Assembly: GCA_035772785.1 (NCBI GenBank)
Contig: JAOCPU010000065.1
Location: 112,598 to 176,597 of the forward strand
Source of the DNA: Phlebiopsis flavidoalba
Taxonomy: Eukaryota; Basidiomycota; Agaricomycetes; Polyporales; Phanerochaetaceae
Length of the DNA stretch: 64,000 bases
Direction: 5' to 3'
Each line of letters starts with the position of its first letter. Within the stretch, counting starts at the first letter, position 1. Positions 34,779 through 46,149 of this stretch are shown here, in pieces. A program made the position numbers and the translations under genes. The notes beneath the pieces were generated by a model. The model was not told the origin of the DNA and ran no database searches. It saw only the letters and a list, made by a program, of their open reading frames with translations.

Positions 34779-35168
34779 TGTTTTCTACTGGCATGTGGCG
34801 CATGTTCTTATGATTATTCATATTGCGTATTAACTTTCCAGTATTTGCATCCCTACGGTTGACTTGTACTATGTAGAGCCTACGACAAGACGCCGCCAGA
34901 GTAAGAATGCAGGATTTAAATGCTTGATTTCCACTGCGAGAAATCAAACCCCGGAGGAGCTGGATACAGAGCTAGGACACACACAATTTTGAAATTCGCA
35001 GCCAATATATTCGGCGCTGGATTTGAGCGGCCAAACACAAACTTCCCACGCCCTCACCTAGGACCTTTACCGCCACTTTGCCACTTTCTCACATGCCTAG
35101 CACCCCCGCATCGCGCATATACAGCCAGTGGTGGCGGGAGACGCAGAAAGACACGTCGCTAGCATCTA
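34779..35168. other. Intergenic; promoter of RTT109
   Basis: Tandem genes on the plus strand. The stretch holds the 3' flank of the SH3 gene and a CT/AC-rich leader before the ATG at 35169. No specific site is identified. Confidence 0.4.
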
Positions 35169-37023
35169 ATGAGCTCAGACACGACAACGACGGAACACGT
35201 AACACGAGATCTGCGCGACGCCCTGCTCGCGCCTGCGCTGCGCACCCTCCCCGGCACCCGCGACTTTCACCTCCACGTCCTCGTCTCCTCGCCCACACGG
35301 CACACCGGACTCTTTCCTACGCGCATCCACGGCCGCGCGCGTGTACTGCCAAGATATCCTCCTTCTGCTCTCCGAGTCGCGCGCGGGCACACCACGGCAG
35401 CTCGTCTCCGCGCTCGAAGCCGCGGTGTACACCGTGCCGAGCACGGGCTGCGCGCTGCGTGTGTACGTATCCAAGGTCGACTCGACGGGCCAGGGCGCCG
35501 CGCCGGGTGTGGGCCGACGCGCAACGCTCGTGCGCTGCGCTGCTCGCGTTCTGACGCGGGTGTGGGACCCTGCGACCCGCCCCGTGCGCGCGCCCACGCT
35601 CTTGGATCCAGCTCTTTGCGCGCGCCCAGTGCGCAGTATCTGTTCCCCTAACTCGGCGGAGCAACTTCTGGAAAACGGCCGCTCACCGACGTCAAGCTCC
35701 TGTGCGTGGTGAGCGGCGCGTGTAGTATTCGGGACGTCGCCGCGGGGTGTGTACAGGATTTCTCGGCTGCGCTCTGTGGTTGCGGTTCGCGGAACGAGCA
35801 GTTGTTTTGGATGTTGCCGGGTTTTTTGTACAGCAGCTCGAGGCGGTAAACGCGGTGCATGTTGTGCCAGGGCGAGGGCGGGTGGGTGTATGGGCATCAG
35901 TATTCCCAGCCAACTGGAGCTCCCTCTGCCGTGTCCGCCCAGCCAGGGGGTGCACACCTCGGGCACTAGTTTATTTCCATCCCATCGCTTTGGACGGGAC
36001 GACGATCCCAAGGCGCGGTTCATGGACGAGATTGCGCACGAGGATTTGCCGCCAGGACGACGGAGGGCGACGTTGTCAAAGTCCCCCGGCGATCGCGCAA
36101 AACGGCCCCAAGACGAGCAGCAAGCCCAAGTCACACGCGAAAGACCAAGACAGGGACGCAGGCGCGCCACGACGCGCCGGAGGGAAAGCAAAGAGTTCAA
36201 GCCAACCCGTGCGAGCTGCAGAAGGTTCTCGGCACGATGAGTTTCTGGGTAGCGCATGTCCTTTTTCCGGCAGGAATGCGTCTCCGGCGCTGTCACGGCT
36301 ATCTTCTTTCGCAAACTCGGCATCTTCTCCCACCACACCACCCCCCACCTTCCACCTAGCAGCACGAAGCCCGTCTTCAGCAGCAGCGCGAAGCCCGCGT
36401 CCGTACGCCGCGCATCTACACAGCTCAGGCTCGGCGCCGCAGCCAGGCCAGGTCGCGCAGGACTACCCTCGTGCCCGCGTCGTGAGCAACCTCACGACGA
36501 TGCACGAGTTTTCGACGCCCGAACGCGCCGCGCGCGCGAGGCGGAGACCCTCCGAGGCGTCGATCAAGGGTCCTCTGCGAGGGCATCACCGCGCGCCGGA
36601 AGCCGCCGAACACTGCCAGGAGCCCCGCCGCGGGTCGCGCCGTGCTGCTCTTTACCCCCCGCCGCTGCTGCGAAAACGGATCCGCGCCGCGCATCGACGC
36701 CCGTACGCCCGAGCCCACAAGCATAGACGCAGGACGTCCCCCCGCGCACGCCCCCGAGCCGCCTTGGAAGAAGGGTGGCAGCCCGCCGCCTGCCACGTGA
36801 CGTCACGCCGAACCCGTTTCCCGTTCCCGAGCCGATCGCGTCACTCGAGAAGACGTACTACGCGCACATATACGGCAGCGCGTCGTCGGTCAGCAATCCG
36901 GAGCTGGCGCCTAAGAACGGGGGTGTGGACGTGGGTGCGGCGAACAGTGGGAAGGAGGCAGGCCCGGCGCAGGCTGTGACGGTGCTGACGGTGCGGAAGA
37001 AGAAGCGGAAGATGGAGTCGTGA
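35169..37023 (+). CDS. RTT109: Histone acetyltransferase RTT109 (H3K56), with long basic C-terminal extension
   Basis: Fungal-specific p300-like acetyltransferase that modifies Lys56 of new histone H3 with the chaperones Asf1/Vps75. ATG 35169: MSSDTTTTEHVTRDLRDALL, LRTLPGTRDFHLHVLVSSP, TGLFP, then YCQDILLLLSESRAGTPRQL, VSALEAAVYTVPSTGCAL, YVSKVDSTGQ (central to the acetyl-CoA region), DPATRP, YLFPNSAE and LTDVKLCAWW. Further on come a GDVAAG helix, an EAVNAVHVVPG strand, SQLELPLPCPPS and the conserved DDDPKARFMDEIAHEDLPPG. A long basic, Ser/Pro-rich tail continues to TVLTVRKKKRKMES and TGA at 37021-37023. The tail spans about 800 bases with frame changes; a poly-basic end is also known in Rtt109 and binds Vps75. 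The region is strongly GC-rich with GC-ending codons. It might conceivably be two genes, but no start is evident in the tail. Confidence 0.87.
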
Positions 37024-37239
37024 GTCGTGGTGATGGTATCCGCTGCCCCTCTGTCCTGTTCGTCAGACCCATCTGACTGTGCCCCGTTGACAGACATCTG
37101 ATTTGGTGCTGGCTGGTGTGTTCGCGAGTATAGTCTAGTACTCGTCTGTATCAGATTCTACAGCGCGTTTGTATCATTGACTTTCTCAGCCGGGGCCTGT
37201 GTGTGTCCCGCTCCGTGTCCGCCGACGATGCCCGAGGTC

Positions 37240-37560
37240 ATAGTCGAAGTTTTTTGTAATGCATATTTTATTATAATGGTGCATACTATATATTCTCGGT
37301 GCAATGAATCGATACAGGTTCAAAAGAGGGGGGAGAAGTAAGAAAAGTAAAAAAAAAAGAATAAAAAAAAATACACTATGTGAGAAATATAAACATAATA
37401 GTTAAAAAAAAAAATAAAAAAAATAAAAAAAAAAAAAAGAAAAGTGTCATAAGGGGTAAGAGATAAGTATTTATAAAAATAATTTAATAAAATTAAATTG
37501 AAAATAATACAATTTAAAAAGATATATAAAATAAATTACAACTAATAATTTTTTTAGAAC
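37240..37560. other. AT-rich island
   Basis: About 320 bases dominated by A and T, with poly-A tracts (37340-37440) and AT-only stretches (37460-37555), directly downstream of the GC-rich RTT109 tail. It has no open reading frame of note. Confidence 0.85.
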
Positions 37561-39330
37561 GCACACTTCATAACGGCGCGTGATGCATAGTGTGGCAAGT
37601 GGCACAGACATTGTTTATCCCTGTCAAATAGGTGGTACCCTCGGGAAAACTGGATTGTTCCTCGTTACCCCGTCGCTTTTTAGCATGTGTGTACTCACTC
37701 AAAATATTTTGAATTTTTTACGGACGCGCATTGTGGTATCAGATACTATATCTACGCTAATTGACATGATAGTATGCAAAGAGAGGATGTTGCAAGAAAA
37801 TTAAAGGTAGCTATAGCACAAAGGTAGGCGGGGGGGAAGGGAGGGCGGGAAGTTGCGGCGCCTGTCATGCTCAAGATCGTAACGGAATAGGTTTTGCTGT
37901 TTTCCGAGTGGGTCCTTTTAGAAGTCATCTTATATCTGCATGGTCTTACTATTGTGCTATTAGGTTTGCGAATTACAAAGTAACGGAAGCGAGCGCGGGG
38001 CGGAGGCGGGGGGCGCAAAGTATCTTCGACAACGAAAAGCAACTTCTCCTTTCTTCTCGCGCGGGTCATCACGCTGTCTCCGAGTCAAGGAAAAGTACGA
38101 TGACCGTGAACCTTGTGTACTCCGAGAATTTTCCCACTGTACAAGTGCGTACGTGGCTAATTTGCGAGGCAGATGTGTGAGCGAAACCTAGCGACATGGC
38201 CTGACTGACCCTGCTGCGGCGACATATACCACAGCGCGCACGGACTCAGACGGCTGCCGTTACAACGGTCATATGAATAACGTGTGTTGGTGAACATGGC
38301 AGCAATCGTTGCAGGCAGAATTGACGACAAGGTGCGCAGGCAATGAGGTAGGCACGATAGAGTTTGGGCGGAAATGGAAAACACTGCTGTCGGGTTGCTG
38401 TGGCAAAGTGCGGGGGCGCATTCGGTGTGCGTTTCTAGTGAGACCGTACACCGCGTCGACGATTATAAAATAATAATAAATATGCGCGGCGTGTCAGAGC
38501 GAGGTGTTGGGATCGGCCTGTACGTGAGAGGTTTTAATTGGACGGGTGATATCATCATCAGGCTGAGATCTGTCGGTAGATTGGACAAACGACGATACAA
38601 GACAAGGTCTGGCGGAGTTGCATTCGCCGTGTTCCGCACAAGAAATAGGATTCATTTTCGTCTGGGACAGGGCGAGAACAAATAGGTGCCTTGCTGGCGT
38701 GGCGACCCTGCTCTTGGTACTCGAGACGATCGGTGGACGTGAATGGCTCAATTGGGTGTTGCTGGGGTAATGCTTGGGGCCCGAAGGGGAGATGCAGTTG
38801 GGCTGCTTGTGTTTCCTGAGCTGATCGATAGCAAGTCGTAATCATTGTCCATGGTGTCGTTGGGGTTTGTTGCGAGTGTAGATGCAGGCGAGGAGTGAGA
38901 GGCACGAAGAGGATATGTGATGATACACGGAAAGTATGTAACTGTACGAGTGATTGTGTACGTGTTTGCAGATGGCAACAACTGTTCTGATGCAAAGGTG
39001 CGACCGGTAAGCGTGCTCTGATCGCATCCCCCACTGTCAGAACTCGAGAGACAGCTTCGCGGTTTCAAACGTCTACTCTGGCCGAGCATGCGGCTTTTCT
39101 CCCGCTTATAAAACAACAGCCCCATCCCCGACTCTGGCCCTCTTCTTTCGCCTTTTTTGCGTCCGCCTGGGCCCCAACGCCAACTAGTGGCAGCCGACGG
39201 TGTAACTCTATTTTATTGACGGCGGTCGCTTCGTCCCCGGCATCTCTTCCGCGCCTCTTGCCTTCTGCCCTCATCTCCCGCCTAACCAAACGACGCCGTC
39301 TCGTCAGCCAGCATCGACGCCGGCCCCAGC
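37561..39330. other. Intergenic, nothing firmly recognised
   Basis: A short minus-strand frame starting at ATG 38854 gives MDNDYDLLSISSGNTSSPTA followed by Ser/Pro-rich sequence and then loses coherence. It may be the start of a gene broken by errors, but nothing more can be supported. Downstream, 39060-39330 looks like the CT-rich promoter/leader of the next plus-strand gene. Confidence 0.35.
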
Positions 39331-39390
39331 ACATCTCGCCCAGACCCATCTCGCTCAGACCCATTTCGCTCAGACCCATCTCGCTCAGAC
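39331..39390 (+). repeat. Tandem repeat, four 15-base units
   Basis: Units at 39331, 39346, 39361 and 39376 follow the consensus CCATCTCGCTCAGAC with one or two substitutions (the first unit is ACATCTCGCCCAGAC). The array ends 34 bases before the candidate ATG at 39425, so it lies in the leader of the next gene, or encodes a PISLR pentapeptide repeat if translation starts upstream. Confidence 0.85.
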
Positions 39391-39424
39391 AGACCATCTG
39401 CATCCGCCCTCGCCCGCTGCCTGC

Positions 39425-41274
39425 ATGTCTCTCACCAGCATCCACAGCGACACGTCTGTTCGACAACGGCATCTCCGCCTGTGCGTCATGGGCGTCACCA
39501 TCCCCGATAACGGGGATCCAAAAGGGACACATCGAAGCAGGTGCGCATCAATGCCTACAGGTCTCAAGCACCAGCAGCAGGGCCCTTCATCAGACACAGC
39601 TCGGCGAGGAAAGCACGCCGGCACGGCATTCGTTTCCCGCTAACCGCGCCCCCCGGAAACGTCAACGTCGAGTCGTCAATCCCCACGAGGAGAATCCTCC
39701 GCCGAGTGCAAAGGCGGGTTCCATCACGCGGCAGACGCAGCCCCGTTCCCCCTGCGCCTGCTTCCAGCGGACCCCGTCGATCGATTGTCGCGGGCTCGTC
39801 TACCGCGCCCGTGCCTTCCTCTTCGCGACACCCCAGTCCACCCCCGGCCGCCATCTCGCATTCGGCGCACCATCATTCGCACTCGCACTCACACTCGCAT
39901 GCACACAACGCACGCATCACGTTCCGCCGCCTCCACGGCCGTCCACAGACTCTCCGCCCACAACAGACGCACCTGCACCCGTCCGCGTCGAGCTCGGGCG
40001 TCGCCACAGCCACCTCGCACGCGCTGCCCGCGCCGTCCGTGAGCTTTGCACGACGACGCGCAAGCCGACAACTCGGCGGCGGCAAAGCAAAAACCCGCCG
40101 ACATCCTCATCAACCCCCCCCGCACGACGCACGAAAGCCTCCTAGCCCCCGTCATCCATAAAGCGCGCCGCCCGTCTCGCGCTCCGGCTCTGCACAAAGC
40201 ATCAGGCCCTGCGCGATTCCCCTCGATGGCGCTCCCGAGCCTCCCGCCTGTCACCATGGCCCCCCCCGGCCAGGCACTTAAGCGGTCCTCGAATGGCCAG
40301 GTCCCGCCGACGCCGACGCGGGCTGGGCATGCCGCGCACGGCGGTGCCGCTGGGACGCAGCCCGCCGACGGCGTCGGTCCCAATCGCGACGGCGCGCAGT
40401 GCCGCAGACGCAAAACCGGCGTCGGTGCTGCAAGGCGCACCATGCAGGCGAGAAGGGCGCGTTCCTCGCGCCGTTTGAGGCGTTCTACGACGCGCTGGCG
40501 GACGCGCGGCATCTCAAGGCGTGGCTCGGCGAGCAGCTGCAGAAGAGCGCGGGCGTCGTGAACGCGCTGCAGCGCCAGCAGGGGCGCAGGCGCAGGCGAT
40601 TGCTAAGGCGGACGACGCGATCGCTGCGGCCGGTCGACCGCCGACCCTTGCGCCGATGCGCGAGGAGATCTACGGCTCCGCGTGCGTGTTGACGAGCTCC
40701 GAGGGCGCAGCTCCGCGCCCGCGCTGCGTCACGCACAGCACCCGGCGGAGGCTCGCGACCGTCGGCAGTCACCGCACCCGGCAAATCGCACAACAAACAA
40801 CCCGCACCTAAAGCAAACGGCAGCGCGTACCAGACGCAGAGCCCCGTCGTCGGCGCCGCTCGCGCCCGAAAGCTACACGTTCCCCGCCGCTCGGACGCTC
40901 ACGACGCCTCGCGCCGCCGCGCATCGTCGCCCGCGAGCGAGGGGCCAAGCCACCCCGGCTCGCCCGTGCCGTTCGACGGCGGGCGGCGCCTCTCGCTCTC
41001 CGCCGCGCGTCTCGAGCGCGAGCAGTACCACCGCGCGCCGCCCGCCGCCGCGCCGCCGCAGGGCTGGTCGCCGCGCGGCGCCAAGGTGGGTCTGCCGACG
41101 AGCTCGACGCGCAGCTCGCTCGCGCACGGCGAGCGTCCGCCGTTTGCGCGCCGTGCGAGCGCGGGGCGGATGCAGCCGCCGGCGGAGAGGCGCGCGAGCC
41201 GCTCGCCCGAGCCCGAGGAGGAGGCGCCGAGGAGGCGGGAGGGTGTTGTGCGCGAGTCGATGGATGAGTCGTAG
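39425..41274 (+). CDS. Unrecognised Ser/Pro/His-rich protein with a central helical region
   Basis: I do not recognise this gene. From ATG 39425 (MSLT...) frames joined across indels give RKRQRRVVNPHEENPPPSAK (basic, nuclear-signal-like), VPPAPASSGPRRSIVAGSS, then a His/Ser tract HHHSHSHSHSHAHN (about 39867-39908), and KQKPADILINPPRTTHESLL. PPGQALKRSSNGQVPPTPTR follows. A helical segment comes next (40450-40700): GAFLAPFEAFYDALADARHL, KAWLGEQLQKSAGVV, ALQRQQ, AIAKADDAIAAAG, PPTLAPMREEIY, RVRVDEL. The tail is Ser/Arg/Pro-rich (PFDGGRRLSLSAARLEREQY) and ends VVRESMDES, TAG 41272-41274. The pattern suggests a nuclear or signalling protein, mostly disordered, with one coiled coil. Composition is very GC-rich, as in RTT109. 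Confidence 0.6.
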
Positions 41275-43302
41275 GTTTATGATACCCTGAACGAGTTTTT
41301 ACGAATTTTTTTTCATGCCGTTGTTTGTTGTTTCTGTTTTTCTGTGCTGCGTTATAGGTACGACTAAATCGGTCATCTGTATCATAGCGATTTCTTTCGG
41401 ACTTTTGCTCTCTGTTTTTTTCTTTCTCTATGCTGCTCTCTGTACACATCTTCGTTCGTGTCCGTAGTACATACCACGTCGCTGTACTGCCTGCCCGCCC
41501 AATGCCCGTCTACTTGCTGCTTCATCTCCCACAAGCATTGTACAACAACCCGCACCTCTCACCCCAATCCAATCTACCCAAATAAAACCAGAGATGCCTG
41601 TCTCGGAGTGCGCGCCACATCCACAAACGTATGTCCGGTGAAAGCATATATGTGTATGAAACACGGCGGCGGCGGAGCCGCGCCGGGTGCCTGAGTGAGT
41701 GCATCCGCGTCTGTATCCGAGAGGCGGAATGGTTTATGGGAGAGCGAGGGCCCTGGGTGTGCCTGAGACGGTTTCTCGGGTGGGGGCGTCTCCGGCGTTG
41801 TGTGTCTCTTCAAGTCTCTTCCGTTTCGGTTTCGGGCGTAGCACGTTTCGTGCTGTGGCCCACACGGAGACCGTCTATTTTGTCTTTGTTCCAGCTATTG
41901 TCAGGCAACTCATCGTGCAAGCGACTCTAAGGAAAATAAAAACACACCGAAAAAAACAAACATATCTAGAAAACAAACATACAGAAAAAAAAACAAACGG
42001 GGCACAACAGCACCCAAGCGCGCCGGAAGAACTCTGCGCACAGTGGACCTCCGTGTGTCCCAGCGCGACGCGTACACATGTACGCCGCCCCGCGCGCGTG
42101 TCCGCGCGCGGTTGGCAAGGCGACGCCCGGCGCAATTTGTAGTGCGCGGGCAGCGCGCGCGCAAGTCCGCGGCGTGGCGTGTGCGCGCGTAGGGAAAAAA
42201 ACTGACGTGGTTGTGAGAGCCAGGAGGGAGCGTGCAGGCGTGCGGGTGTGCTGGTGTGGTGGGGGTGTGGTGGTACCGATGGGGTGCGTGGGGGCGCGCG
42301 GTGGGCCAGTGACTGTGGTAGGTCTGGGCTGGGCGGCGAGCCCGTGTCGCTGGGGGCGTGTGGTGGTTTGCTGGGGGCTAACGTGGCGTGGTGATCCCAG
42401 TGAGTGTGTCGGTCGTTTTTCTCAAAGTGGAGGGCGGGTTGACCTACAGGCTCTTGCTTGGGAGACGTCGCTGGAAGTGTAGCGACGATCATTTAGGCGA
42501 TACTTACTCTCTAAGGCGGGTAGTTCCTTTTCGAGGGGTTGCCAAATGCAGCCCAGGTGCAGCCCCTGTCGTCCAGGCATGTCAGGTTTTTCTAGCTCCA
42601 CGTCCCTGGCAGCGGACGAAGGTAAAAGCAGGAAACTGTTTGGAAAAGGGCGCATACACCGCGATTCTTTGCGATTGCTGTCTCATTTCTCTGCTGGCAA
42701 CCGCAGCTAAATCGACAGCGGGCCACATACGAAATCCCATCGTTCATATCAGCGTTTTTTTCTAGCGAACCCGCTGATGGTATGTGGCGGCCAATCAGGA
42801 GCCTCATTTACTGGAGATATTCCGTCGTTGTGGAGACGGTGAGTCGTATTTGCTTTTTTGTACGGCATCAAATAATCTTAATCTGGTCTCCGCCGCAGCA
42901 TCCAGGTCTAATTTAGTGGCAATCATGAACGTCTTTGTGCAAAACTGACCTCGTTTTTTCTGGTCATCGAACACGTCATGATCGCCGTGAGAACGCGTCC
43001 AGGCTTGTCAAAGTGGTAGCAAAAAGAGCACGATACAAATACAGGTGAGTGGTATGTCTGACGGCAAGATCCTGGGGCAGTGGCAAAGATGCGACGGCAT
43101 GGGCTGCTCTACAGCGCGCTGTGCCAAGCATTGAACCGTGTATAGATACGAGGCCTACCAGGGAAGATGTCAGCGCAAATATTCCTTCATCAGGAAGACG
43201 GTGGTCATCAGCCCGGACGTACTAGCGGTGAGAGGTGATGCGGACGCGGGATCAAAAACATACGAGGCTCGGCTTACTTTTTGTGGGCTGACGGCGCAGC
43301 GA
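41275..43302. other. Intergenic, includes a GT-rich tract
   Basis: No gene is supported. 41900-42000 is A-rich. 42230-42340 is strongly G/T-rich with many GGG runs (GGTGTGGTGGGGGTGTGGTGG and similar), compatible with G-quadruplex formation on the plus strand. The remainder is unremarkable. Confidence 0.4.
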
Positions 43303-43584
43303 TCACGTAGGCTGGCTATCGCGCTTGGGGCTGAGGGTCGGCGATGTGGACGACGACGAGCGCGACTGCGACGCGGTGTCGGGGCTCGCTGCTGCGTCCG
43401 GTGTCGCGCTCTGGGCATCTTGGCGGCGGCGCCCGCCTTGGCCCTCCCCGTGCCCGCCTTTCCGCCCTTGCGGTCCTCAAGCGACTTTCTGGAGTCTGTC
43501 CAGAGCTGGAGGGTGTAGTCGCGCATCTCCTGGGAGTAGCGTGTGACGCGCCTCCTCTAAATCTCTCTCAAAGTCGTCTGCCAT
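43303..43584 (-). CDS. Small charged protein, about 93 residues, unrecognised
   Basis: ATG 43584 gives MADDFERDLEEA. With one indel this continues RVTRYSQEMRDYTLQLWTDS and RKSLEDRKGGKAGTGRAKAG. After another indel comes a Ser/Thr/Ala-rich tail (DAQSATPDAAASPDTASQSR, SSSSTSPTLSPKRDSQPT) closed by TGA at 43303-43305. The N-terminal half is predicted helical and amphipathic and the tail disordered. The natural start, consistent amino-acid usage and matching stop make it more than chance, but no family is recognised. The GC-rich DNA around it gives long spurious frames on both strands. Confidence 0.45.
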
Positions 43585-45560
43585 CCGAGTGTGGGTGGGA
43601 GGGCGCGGCGGGCTGCGGGCGACGGCGCTGCACCTGCCTGGGGACAGCGTCGGCGGGCGGGAGGGCGGGTGTGCTGTGGGATGGGGAGGAGGGAAAATCG
43701 GGGCCTGCGCGCATTATGTCGGAGGGTGCCAGCGGGGTGGTGCAGGTTTGCCTGATATGATGGGTCGCTGCTCGCTACAAATTGGGGCCCAGACAACCTA
43801 ATCGTGTCGGAACTGGGACGTATGTCATATTTTCCCTGGTACGTCATTACCGTGCTCAGGCCCAAATTCCCACTAAAATTGGGCCAGCGGGGGACAGCGC
43901 GCCGGGCGCGGGCGCGGACAAAAAACACGCAGCGGTGGAAATCCATCCGTGGCGGGGTTAGACGGGTCGGCGCCAGCGCACGGGGCACGGCGAGTGGTGG
44001 GCGGGGGCACGGGCGCAACGGGCGACGCAGGCAGGCTCGGATGACGCACTGAGCGGCGGGACGTCGGCATCGGCTACCGGATCTGGCACAGCTCCACTCG
44101 CCGCCCGCTCGTCCCGCTTCCGGCACTGCGCGGCCAGTCCGTGCCCCGCCTTTGCAGGCAACCCGCCGCCTGCCGCCCACGGGTCCCCGACGTGGTTGGG
44201 AGAAAAACGAAACATACGGGCCAGCGGCCGACCTGGCGGGCGATATTGCTGCCGCCGTCTGTGGCGCCCCGACCCCGACGACGTCTGCCCAACGCGTTGC
44301 GCGCGGCGTGTCTCGTGCCCGGCTTCGTGATCCCACGCTGCGACCGCTGGATCGCGTGCTTTGCCTTTCCATCCACGTCGTAGAAACAAGGGCACTAACT
44401 CAACCTCCCTTTAGGCTCGCCCAGCTCGGCACATGATGCGGCAGAATTCCAACGGCCTGCGAAGCCTGTTCCGCTCTGTGCACCCGGCGTGTATCAGCAA
44501 GACGCATGCATCACGCTGGCAGCGGCGACGTGCTGAATGCGCCGTTTATCAGAACACTTCATTTCCGCGCGCTGCTACGTTCGCGGGCCCTCCGTCATAA
44601 CTATATGGCATGTCATTCGCACCATGCAAAAACTTGTTCGCCACACGCTGGTGATCCACGCTGTTAATGCACCACCGCGCGATGGAATTTGTGCCCCTGC
44701 AGAGGTCCTGTCCGCGGCTGCGCGCACCCTGCGTCTGCGACCGAACGTTCGCTGCAACTTGCGCTACGGCCTCAGTAGCCGTGTGAAGTGCGCGATGATG
44801 CAAATCGCTCGCACGGATCACCTTCTATCTGCGTCAATTTTCTCACCTACCCTCGCGCGACCGAACGCGGAACGCGTCTCCCCCACCCCCCCCGCCTCCG
44901 AGGCTTTACCACCGTACCCCCTTTGAAACTTCGCAGAATGTAATGCAGCAAGGGCCAATGCGAGACAGTGTCTTTAAGAACCCAATAACCTGTGTCATTT
45001 TTGCCCTCTATGCCGTTTTCAGGAGCGTCCGTGGCGTCCGATCTGGTGAAGCGTTTTCTCTAGGCCGACACAACAGTCTACACAGGTGCTTCGTCGGGAA
45101 GATAACCCGCACGAAATCAGCAGGATAGCCGCCGTGAGGCCAGGGTTGGCCCCTTTTAGAATGGAAGTCCCGTGCTCAAGGTAATAATACACCTTGACGC
45201 AAATGGAGTTACTGCCTCGCTGACGAGGCGTTTGAAGCTTTCGCATTAGGGCACGGTTTGCCGCGCTCACCTATGTTTACAACGGTCATGCTCTCTTCTG
45301 GCAGGTAATTTAAGACAACGACACCGCCTTTGCTAACGTCGCGCGGAATAGTCGCGATAGGCTTGGTACGGTGACTGTTCTGTCGTGCCGAGTTAGCGAG
45401 GGCCTGTGTCGCGGAAACATCAGTTTCGGAGCAGAGTCGAATTGAGATGCAGTCTCGTGGGCGTGAAACCCAGTGCAAGAGTGAATCACTGACTGGCCTG
45501 CTGATCAGGTGACGAGATGACCAGGCATAGTGAGCCGTTTCATCCATCCACACAGTTTTA
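43585..45560. other. Intergenic, GC-rich then ordinary
   Basis: 43585-44400 is very GC-rich and carries long open frames on both strands whose translations are Arg/Pro/Ala low-complexity, typical of chance frames. 44400-45560 is ordinary. No gene is supported. Confidence 0.35.
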
Positions 45561-45773
45561 ATTTAGTGGCAATATTCAACTCAAAAAGCTTGTGCTCGTC
45601 ATACTTCCAGATACCGGCCCGATCCCGTGCGTCCGAATCCCTCAAAGAGTTTCACTTTCCAGCGGGCCGACACAATTGCTATCAGCGACATGGTGTACGC
45701 AACGCGGGCTTCTCGGCCAGCATACATCCCCCCACGCATTGATGCTACGAACAAACCACATCCGCCACTACCA

Positions 45774-45960
45774 TCAACCCAACTTGTACGTCTGCATCCT
45801 CCACGACCCACCAAACGTTTACGATAATAACTCACCCCGTAACACCTCATACTGATCACTCCGCCCGAATGATAAAGTTATGCGGCCTCAACCAGGCCGA
45901 CGTATCCCGTCCCACAATAGCACTCACTCGTCGCCATACTCGACACCGGCAGAGTAAGCT
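45774..45960 (-). pseudogene. WSC-domain gene relic (copy B)
   Basis: The minus strand keeps only the end of the WSC module: SAGVEYGDE, CYCGTGYVGLVEAA and, after a degraded stretch, GGSWRMQTYKLG with TGA at 45774-45776. The start codon, signal peptide, unknown N-terminal domain and first half of the WSC domain are deleted. A duplicated GAGTGAGT at the DEC codons shifts the frame. It cannot give a working protein. Confidence 0.8.
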
Positions 45961-46149
45961 GTATACACTCAAGCATAATACTCTCTATTATAAACAGTTC
46001 TATTTGGACAGCGCTGACGTTTCAAGGTATGTTGATTGTTACATAAAGGTCGTTTGGGGTGTTAATTGGATAGTAATATTGAGTGGTGCGCACTTCATGG
46101 TTATATTCATCTATGGAGTACACGAATCTAAACAGGTGGAAGAAGAATC

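Noticed and set aside
35175..36365. Minus-strand open frame of 396 codons, the second longest in the window
   Set aside because: It is the antisense shadow of RTT109. Its translation is Arg/Ser/Ala low complexity without motifs, while the plus strand carries clear Rtt109 blocks.
35747..36979. Plus-strand open frame of 410 codons as a separate gene
   Set aside because: It overlaps the RTT109 body in another frame for its first part. Only its later part coincides with the RTT109 tail; there is no independent start or domain.
41875..42492. Minus-strand 205-codon open frame (His/Pro-rich, Phe/Cys-rich end)
   Set aside because: It is the complement of the GT-rich tract and an A-rich stretch; composition follows the skew of the DNA, with no domain.
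43557..44372. Minus-strand open frame of 271 codons
   Set aside because: It lies in very GC-rich DNA where stop codons are rare. The translation is Arg/Pro-rich without domain, start context or splice structure.
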